From a virus: a stretch of DNA of 61,497 nucleotides. The position numbers were made by a program, and so were the translations under genes. Of the stretch, positions 57,033-61,497 are shown one piece after another. Position 1 is the stretch's first letter. Every line of letters begins with the position of its first letter. The notes below the pieces were generated by a model. That model was given only the letters and a program-made list of their open reading frames with translations. It searched no databases and had not been told where the DNA came from. The stretch lies in IMG/VR virus record IMGVR_UViG_3300030104_001836, positions 1-61,497 of that record. The stretch is one strand, 5' to 3'.

Positions 57033-57532
57033 TTTTTCTTTTCTCTAACCATATGTTTAGTTAATTTTTTAAGAAATTTTTTTAAGTTTTTATACATTGG
57101 TATTTCTTTTGCATCCTTTTGCAATAAATAATATGGTGCAATATCAAAAATACAAATATGTCTAAAAGTGCCATGTGTTTCTGGACTTGCGTTTTCAACA
57201 ATAAAATCTTCTATTCTGTCTAAGTGTTGCCTAATAAATAAATCAAACTTACTTTCTTTATCAGCAACTTTAGATTTAACACTTCCTATTGCTCCTAGAC
57301 TACTTGTAACAAAAGGTTTTCCATACATTGATCTATGATAAAATTGATAATTTTGACAAACTGTGTGTTCTTCTAAAGTTATTAATTTTCTAGCCAAATG
57401 CATATCTAATACAGATGTAGATAATTGAGGATCATTACCTTCCCCTACATTTTCCTGCCTTTTAGCCTGTAGTTCTGGTGTGCCAATATCCCTTATAAAT
57501 GGTTCTTTTTTTGGTCTGCCTCGTTTAGCCAT
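57029..57532 (-). CDS. AT-hook-like DNA-binding protein of the replication region
   Basis: A 167-residue protein starting MAKRGRPKKEPFIRDIG; KRGRPKK is an AT-hook-like motif. A central helical domain follows (LARKLITLEEHTVCQNYQFY, DLFIRQHLDRIEDFIVENA, FRHICIFDIAPYYLLQKDA) and a basic C-terminus. It lies 12 bp after the replication initiator gene. It may assist initiation by binding AT-rich DNA. Confidence 0.6.
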   Translation of the reverse strand: MAKRGRPKKEPFIRDIGTPELQAKRQENVGEGNDPQLSTSVLDMHLARKLITLEEHTVCQNYQFYHRSMYGKPFVTSSLGAIGSVKSKVADKESKFDLFIRQHLDRIEDFIVENASPETHGTFRHICIFDIAPYYLLQKDAKEIPMYKNLKKFLKKLTKHMVREKKN

Positions 57533-57544
57533 TATTTACACCTA

Positions 57545-58363
57545 TTACCATCTTTTAAATTCTTCTTCAGTAATTAAACCTTTTACCAACATTTGCTTTA
57601 CCATAGTATCATCTATAAAAGTAGTATGTACTCCTTTTTTAACAAAATTAACATAATTTTCTAGTGGTTTTTTACGAGGAAGAATATCAAATTCATCTTT
57701 TGTACCTTTATCCATAGGTTTATCTAAATAACCTTTAGCATTTAACCATGTACTAGGATGTTGTGCAAATTTCATATCAGTTTGAATTTCACAATGTTTA
57801 TTATACAGGTCAGCTAACTGTTTAGGAGACATATTTTCTTCTACAAAGTTTTTAATTAATTTAATAAATGTTGTTTCTGCTTGTCCTTTTTTAACCTTAT
57901 TTTTAACATTTTTCCAAAATTCATTAAATAAATTTATATACTTTTTATTGTTAATATTACTATTACTGTTACTCTTACTGTTACTGTAACTGGTACTGCG
58001 TTTGGATTGCGTTTGCATTGCGTCTGCATCCCATCTATCATTTGCAGATTTAGTGTTTGCAATAGAGATTTTCTGTACTCTTTCCCACTCCTCAGTTTGT
58101 GCTGTATTGTAGTAATATTGTTTTTCTTGATTGTATTCGAAATATCTATTTAATAAATACTGTGTCATTTCTGTGTCACTATTCTTACTTATATTGTCAA
58201 TTCTTTCTATGTAATTAAATCTTGAAGCATCTAATCTTGCCTTATTTTTCCAAGCATAACATAACATTCTTACATATTTTCCAAACTCTTTGTCTGATAA
58301 ATCAACTGTGTCTGCTATTAATTGATCAACTGCCATTCCCATCTTCCAAACTTTTGTTGTCAT
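57545..58363 (-). CDS. Replication initiator, phage O/DnaD-like
   Basis: A 272-residue protein. Residues 1-110 resemble the YdaU/DUF1376 domain: MAVDQLIADTVDLSDKEFGK, YVRMLCYAWKNKARLD and the aromatic YYYNTAQTEEWERVQKI. A Ser/Asn linker follows (about 114-140), then a C-terminal domain (YINLFNEFWKNVKNKVKKGQ, AETTFIKLI, FAQHPSTWLNAKGYLD), the HPxTWLN feature common in phage initiators. AAGGAG is 5 nt before the ATG. The linker-coding DNA carries the tandem repeats annotated separately. Confidence 0.75.
   Translation of the reverse strand: MTTKVWKMGMAVDQLIADTVDLSDKEFGKYVRMLCYAWKNKARLDASRFNYIERIDNISKNSDTEMTQYLLNRYFEYNQEKQYYYNTAQTEEWERVQKISIANTKSANDRWDADAMQTQSKRSTSYSNSKSNSNSNINNKKYINLFNEFWKNVKNKVKKGQAETTFIKLIKNFVEENMSPKQLADLYNKHCEIQTDMKFAQHPSTWLNAKGYLDKPMDKGTKDEFDILPRKKPLENYVNFVKKGVHTTFIDDTMVKQMLVKGLITEEEFKRW
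57950..58029. repeat. Tandem iterons inside the initiator gene, candidate replication origin
   Basis: Three back-to-back 11-bp repeats (TGCGTTTGGAT, TGCGTTTGCAT, TGCGTCTGCAT) fill 57997-58029. Immediately before them, 57957-57996 holds about seven copies of a 6-bp TTACTN-type repeat, and an AT-rich stretch (about 57920-57956) flanks these. The whole sits in the linker-coding part of the O-like initiator gene, the position of the lambda origin within gene O. An 11-bp period places the sites on one face of the helix. Confidence 0.55.
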
Positions 58364-58499
58364 TAAATCTCCTTGTTTAAGATTAATTAATATTATTTTG
58401 TTAATTGGTCAATAATATATTTGACAACTTTTAAAATTTAATGTTATGTGACTTATGTTAGTTATTCTATAAGAGGATATTCTAACATTGTGGTAATTT
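58364..58499. promoter_or_regulatory. Divergent upstream region of initiator and recombination genes
   Basis: AT-rich spacer. TTGACA at 58421-58426 is a perfect -35 hexamer for the plus strand; the best -10 18 bp downstream (TATGTG, 58445-58450) is weak. The promoter would drive the 58518-61128 operon. The rest contains no gene that I can support. Confidence 0.35.
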
Positions 58500-58585
58500 A
58501 GAGAGGTATTGTGAAGCATGGATAAAACCGCCAGCGTCTTAAGTGGTCGACATCACACTATAACTAAGGAGGTCAGTATCTCTCT
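58500..58585 (+). ncRNA. Candidate structured leader RNA with 12-bp closing stem
   Basis: AGAGAGGTATTG at 58500-58511 pairs with CAGTATCTCTCT at 58574-58585 over 12 bp (two G-U). Inside are a small hairpin GTGGT-CGAC-ATCAC (58543-58556) and a perfect AAGGAGGT (58566-58573) that has no start codon at a usable distance. The GC content is higher than in flanking DNA. It may be a regulatory leader controlling the recombination operon. It matches no riboswitch class I could recall. Confidence 0.35.
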
Positions 58586-58613
58586 AATAAAAACAATAAG
58601 GAACAAACAATGA
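58518..58613 (+). CDS. Possible 31-residue leader peptide
   Basis: MDKTASVLSGRHHTITKEVS then ISLIKTIRNKQ; its TGA overlaps the next ATG (ATGA), a strong coupling pattern in this genome. No good Shine-Dalgarno precedes its ATG. It runs through the candidate RNA stem, so the sequence may code, fold, or both. Confidence 0.35.
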   Translation: MDKTASVLSGRHHTITKEVSISLIKTIRNKQ

Positions 58614-58831
58614 ACGCACCAAGTATAAATAAAAGACAACTTACCACTAAAGAGGTTGTTGAAGCTATTAGGTCAAGGGCAGAACAAATAGAAGCTCACA
58701 TGGATGAAGGTGGAGAAATAAGTAGAGAAAATATGTATGATATGTGTAAGCACATAAAAATATTATATCAACTAAATCAAGTTAATGAAAAAGCATTTGA
58801 AGATGTGATTAAAAGGGTAAACAAACTATGA
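58610..58831 (+). CDS. 73-residue helical protein of the recombination operon
   Basis: MNAPSINKRQLTTKEVVEAI..., all helical (RSRAEQIEAHMDEGGEISRE, NMYDMCKHIKILYQLNQVN). AAGGA is about 7 nt before the ATG. Next gene begins in an ATGA overlap. Unknown role; first full gene of the nuclease-ERF-SSB operon. Confidence 0.7.
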   Translation: MNAPSINKRQLTTKEVVEAIRSRAEQIEAHMDEGGEISRENMYDMCKHIKILYQLNQVNEKAFEDVIKRVNKL

Positions 58832-59694
58832 CAAATTTTAATGATCCATTAGTTTTTAAAAGATTTAACATTAACCATTTGTCACCTTCACACATAGGAG
58901 AATTTGTTACTATGAAATCTATGTGGGTTATGAAAAGAGGTTTTAATTATAGTGATGGAATAGCACCACACATGATAAGAGGTGAGGCAATAGGAAAAGG
59001 TTTAGCTTATTTTTTAAACTCTAAGCCTAACAATATTGATGATGTTGTTGAATTTGTTGAGCAATATTATGATGCTAGATATTTAGACACTAGAGAGTCA
59101 GTAGAAAGATCGGATGAAATACAAAATGTAAGACTTACACTTAGACCAATAACAAAATGTGGTGTGGATGCACTAAATGGTATTGGTAATTTTGTTAAAT
59201 CAGAAAGAAAATTAGAATTAGAAGTTTCAAAACTTTTTAATGATGAGAGATTTCCAAATTTAATTGCTTATACTGATTTTACTTTTGCTGAAGATAAAGG
59301 TAATGAATTTACTGTTGAATTAAAGTGTCCTACAAAAAAAACTGATTTAAAATATAGACATTTGTTCCAAGGTTTTACAGCTTATCATTATGGACAAGTT
59401 AATCTTAATCCAATTAATGATAGTAGAATATTATTTTTATTACCTAGAAAATCTACTGATAGAAAAACAAAAAAAGTAACACATAGTGCAGAACCAGATG
59501 TGCATTATTTAAAAGATTATGTTGATCAATTTCATTATCAAAATGAATTAAAAGGAGTTTACAATTCTATGATGAACATATTAACGCAATGCCAAACGTG
59601 GCATGACGTTGCCAAACTTTGCCCTCCAAATCCAGACGATTGGTATTGGAATAAAGAGAGCATAAAAATGAGGAGAGAAATATGGGGGATATAA
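58828..59694 (+). CDS. RecB/Cas4-like PD-(D/E)XK exonuclease
   Basis: A 288-residue protein. HLSPSHIGEF near the start and RGEAIGKGLA (51-60) match RecB-family motifs. IAYTDFTF gives D150, VELKCPTK gives E164-x-K166, the D...ExK active site. LFQGFTAYHYGQ (179-190) is the QxxxY-like motif. C-terminal PPNPDDWYW. Likely a dsDNA or ssDNA exonuclease that works with the ERF protein encoded next, as lambda Exo works with Beta. Overlaps the next gene by 13 bp. Confidence 0.8.
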   Translation: MTNFNDPLVFKRFNINHLSPSHIGEFVTMKSMWVMKRGFNYSDGIAPHMIRGEAIGKGLAYFLNSKPNNIDDVVEFVEQYYDARYLDTRESVERSDEIQNVRLTLRPITKCGVDALNGIGNFVKSERKLELEVSKLFNDERFPNLIAYTDFTFAEDKGNEFTVELKCPTKKTDLKYRHLFQGFTAYHYGQVNLNPINDSRILFLLPRKSTDRKTKKVTHSAEPDVHYLKDYVDQFHYQNELKGVYNSMMNILTQCQTWHDVAKLCPPNPDDWYWNKESIKMRREIWGI

Positions 59695-60413
59695 TTGAAA
59701 CTAAGGTAATACCTGTCCCAGAGGAAAATATGTTACCATCTCTTGCACCTATTCCTAAAGAAATTGCAAGAGCGTTAAATTATGTGTGTAAAAATTCTGT
59801 TAAATTAAGCAATGCACATAAGAACGAATACCATAATTATAATTTTGCTAGTATTGATGATTTCTTAGAGGTTTATGGAAGTATTATTGCTGAAGCTGGA
59901 TTAACAATTATTATGGATGAGGTAGAAGAAAAACAAAACGATAAAGTTTTAAAAATAGTTTATCATTTTATTTTAATCCATGAAAGTGGTTCTATGTGGC
60001 AACATCCTATTAAAAGAAGTATTCGTGTTAATTCTTCTGCTGGATCACAAGCATACGGACAAGCACAAAGTTATTGTCTAAAACAATTTTTACGAGGTGT
60101 GTTTATGATACCAACAGGTGAGAGTAAACATATGAAAGCTGAAGTAGAAACTGATTTAGACTACAGCAAACAAGAAAAACTTAATATGAATAAAGCTAAG
60201 TTTGACAATGCTAATGGTAGTAGCAATGTTATTAAACCTAAATTTCATGTTGATGTTGTTAATGATATTGAAGATGAACTATCTAAATGTAAATCTGATG
60301 GTGATATTGATAATGTTTTTAATAAAAATAAAGAAACGATAAATGGTTTGTCGGATAGAAACAAAAAAACTTTAGAGGCATCCTTTAAAGCAATGAGGGC
60401 TACAGTATTATGA
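59682..60413 (+). CDS. ERF-family single-strand annealing protein
   Basis: A 243-residue protein. The core (IARALNYVCKNSVKLSNAHK, YHNYNFASIDDFLEVYGSI, AEAGLTIIMDEVEE, LIHESGSMWQHPI, SAGSQAYGQAQSYCLKQFLR) follows the ERF family order, including the GS/AQ...Y segment. These proteins anneal single strands during recombination and genome circularisation. The C-terminal third is a separate charged domain. It overlaps the SSB-like gene by 4 bp (ATGA). Confidence 0.8.
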   Translation: MGDIIETKVIPVPEENMLPSLAPIPKEIARALNYVCKNSVKLSNAHKNEYHNYNFASIDDFLEVYGSIIAEAGLTIIMDEVEEKQNDKVLKIVYHFILIHESGSMWQHPIKRSIRVNSSAGSQAYGQAQSYCLKQFLRGVFMIPTGESKHMKAEVETDLDYSKQEKLNMNKAKFDNANGSSNVIKPKFHVDVVNDIEDELSKCKSDGDIDNVFNKNKETINGLSDRNKKTLEASFKAMRATVL

Positions 60414-60655
60414 GTAAAGCAGAATTTTATATAAATAAAAATCAATATAAAACAGAGGATAAACATCCTTCGTATGTTAATAAAAAGGTTGTTATTTCAG
60501 AACCATTACCAGCAGGAACATATTCAGTTGCCGCATGGGGTGGTAAAAATCAATATGGCCCATACATAAAATTAACTTTGGAAGCCAAAGAAGATATACC
60601 ACAACCAGCACCTATACAAAATAATGATAATCTTGAAGAAGACATTCCATTTTGA
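60410..60655 (+). CDS. Small SSB-like protein with DIPF acidic tail
   Basis: An 81-residue protein with a short OB-fold-like beta region (KKVVISEPLPAGTYSVAAWG, YGPYIKLTLEAKED) and a flexible end LEEDIPF, the acidic tip by which bacterial SSB proteins recruit partners. At about half the usual SSB length it would be a minimal single-strand binding protein. It lies directly after ERF, a common pairing. Confidence 0.65.
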   Translation: MSKAEFYINKNQYKTEDKHPSYVNKKVVISEPLPAGTYSVAAWGGKNQYGPYIKLTLEAKEDIPQPAPIQNNDNLEEDIPF

Positions 60656-61128
60656 GAAGTGATGAACCTAGGTATAGATCAGAAAAACATTTACGAAAGA
60701 TTGCAAGTGAACCCTGTTTGGTTTGTGGAAGAAAAGATGTACAAGCACATCATCTTACTCTTTCACAGCCACAGGCAATGTCTCTTAAAGTTGGAGACCA
60801 GTTTACTATTCCTTTATGTGTTTTTCATCATTCAGAATTACATAGAATTACTGAAAAAAAATTTTGGGAAACACATAAGGAGATAGACCCATATGCCAGA
60901 GCAAAAAGATATTGGAATGCCCATGAAGGAGGATTGGGAGATATTACAATTCGATCCCAACAAAATAGTTCAAAGACAAAGAGAGTTAGGAAAAGATTGG
61001 GTAGAAAAACAAGCGTATTACGAGGAGCTAATAGACTTAAAGAAACCAACGAGAGACGACAACGCCTCAACATATCTCAATGGGGGAAAAGGAATTGGGG
61101 AAAGCGAGATGAGGGGAAACGCAAGTAA
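60652..61128 (+). CDS. HNH-like (DUF968-type) protein with overlapping basic tail
   Basis: A 158-residue protein. Residues 1-80 contain EPCLVCGRKDVQAHHLTLSQ, then GDQFTIPLCVFHHSELHRIT and KKFWETH, the CxxC...HH...CxxHH zinc/HNH pattern of DUF968-like nucleases. Starts at TTG, overlapping the SSB stop. From residue 81 the sequence is Arg/Lys-rich (SKTKRVRKRLGRKTSVLRGA) and encoded across the next gene in another frame (236 bp shared). All eight pyrimidine-ending codons of that gene before AA or GA end in C inside the overlap, which keeps this frame open. Confidence 0.7.
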   Translation: MRSDEPRYRSEKHLRKIASEPCLVCGRKDVQAHHLTLSQPQAMSLKVGDQFTIPLCVFHHSELHRITEKKFWETHKEIDPYARAKRYWNAHEGGLGDITIRSQQNSSKTKRVRKRLGRKTSVLRGANRLKETNERRQRLNISQWGKRNWGKRDEGKRK

Positions 61129-61282
61129 TAAGTATAGAGATTTTCTTGCTAAGTTAAGTAAAGCAAGAAAAGAAGCTATGTTAGCTAAAGTTGATTATGA
61201 TTCATTTTGTAATTGGGTACAGCTTTTACGATCTAAAGGTGCAAATTTAAGAACAGAAATGCAATTAGCAAATATAACATGA
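60893..61282 (+). CDS. Conserved phage protein, helical
   Basis: A 129-residue protein. N-terminal half charged (KEDWEILQFDPNKIVQRQRE), C-terminal half a conserved helical block (NKYRDFLAKLSKARKEAMLA, KVDYDSFCNWVQLLRSKGAN, LRTEMQLANIT). Similar blocks occur in marine phage proteins of unknown function. The first 236 bp overlap the HNH-like gene in the same strand; codon usage returns to T-ending immediately after that overlap ends. Confidence 0.7.
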   Translation: MPEQKDIGMPMKEDWEILQFDPNKIVQRQRELGKDWVEKQAYYEELIDLKKPTRDDNASTYLNGGKGIGESEMRGNASNKYRDFLAKLSKARKEAMLAKVDYDSFCNWVQLLRSKGANLRTEMQLANIT

Positions 61283-61300
61283 TAAAGAAGGGTAAAGAAA

Positions 61301-61408
61301 ATGGATTGGGAAAAAGTATTGGAGACAGTATCACTGGTTGTAGTGGTTGCATTTATATTTGTGATGTTTTTAGGAATGTCTTTAGCAATATTAGGAGGAT
61401 TCTTATAA
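61301..61408 (+). CDS. 35-residue membrane peptide at the circular junction
   Basis: MDWEKVLETVSLVVVVAFIF then VMFLGMSLAILGGFL: one long hydrophobic helix. GAAGGG lies about 7 nt before the ATG. Its end contains AGGAGG, the ribosome-binding site of the DnaA-like gene that starts two bases later (61410 = 12). The last nine bases belong to the terminal repeat. Confidence 0.6.
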   Translation: MDWEKVLETVSLVVVVAFIFVMFLGMSLAILGGFL

Positions 61409-61497
61409 TATGAATAAAGAAGTAGAAGCAATAATTAAAACTGTTTGTGAAGAAACAAACATAACCTTTGTTGAGTTGTGTAGTAAAAGGAGGTCTG
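61400..61497. repeat. Right copy of the 98-bp terminal direct repeat
   Basis: Identical to bases 2-99. It contains the last nine bases of the membrane-peptide gene and the first 88 bases of the DnaA-like gene, so that gene appears twice (complete at 12-329, truncated at 61410-61497). Coding resumes across the join without a frame break, which supports a circular map. Confidence 0.9.

Overview
The window looks like one essentially complete genome of a short-tailed (podovirus-like) tailed phage, very AT-rich, of the kind recovered from seawater metagenomes. A marine, AT-rich alphaproteobacterial host such as SAR11 would fit the base composition and gene content, but nothing in the sequence proves the host. 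The last 98 bases (61400-61497) repeat bases 2-99, so the molecule closes into a circle of about 61.4 kb, or is terminally redundant or circularly permuted. I see no tRNA, rRNA, CRISPR array, insertion sequence or integrase.

Layout. (1) The minus strand from 51255 down to 1545 is one long late region. Read in transcription order it holds: small and large terminase, portal, three small GGMV-motif proteins, a GroES-like co-chaperonin, scaffold, decoration protein, major capsid protein (followed by a strong terminator), a lectin-like virion protein (followed by another terminator), head-tail adaptors, a glycosyltransferase, a set of modular tail-fibre genes with two intramolecular-chaperone fibres and a duplicated C1q-like/assembly-protein pair, exported proteins, a tail-collar fibre, a beta-propeller-like tail nozzle, internal virion proteins, a 3,620-residue polyvalent protein with a Strawberry-notch type helicase core, a phosphoesterase, a lysis cassette (SleB-type endolysin, 3-TM holin and small membrane proteins), and small basic or unknown proteins. 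There is no tape-measure, tail-tube or sheath gene. (2) The plus strand from 51494 through the junction to 1228 is the early region: many small genes, a DUF7694 protein, HTH regulators, a RecB-like nuclease, an ERF-type annealing protein, a small SSB-like protein with a DIPF tail, an HNH-like protein and a DnaA-domain-IV-like protein. (3) Inside the early region are minus-strand islands: a DUF2958 gene (51815-52213), a pair of small genes (53910-54192), and an AT-hook-like protein plus a phage O/DnaD-like replication initiator (57029-58363). Early and late regions diverge at 51256-51493 and converge at 1248-1543 on two facing terminators.

How the parts work together. No DNA polymerase, primase or replicative helicase of the usual kind is visible. 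The phage probably starts replication with its O-like initiator, whose linker carries three 11-bp and several 6-bp tandem repeats resembling an origin, and then borrows host replication proteins. Exonuclease, ERF and SSB form a recombination module. The giant protein lies among virion and lysis genes and may be injected to protect incoming DNA.

The most unusual feature is repeated use of long same-strand overlaps. An HNH-like gene and its neighbour share 236 bp. A zinc-ribbon gene and a helix-turn-helix gene share 251 bp. A 146-codon frame with its own Shine-Dalgarno sequence lies inside the giant gene. A 71-codon frame overlaps the end of the glycosyltransferase gene. In the first two, codon choice is exactly what would be needed to keep both frames open.
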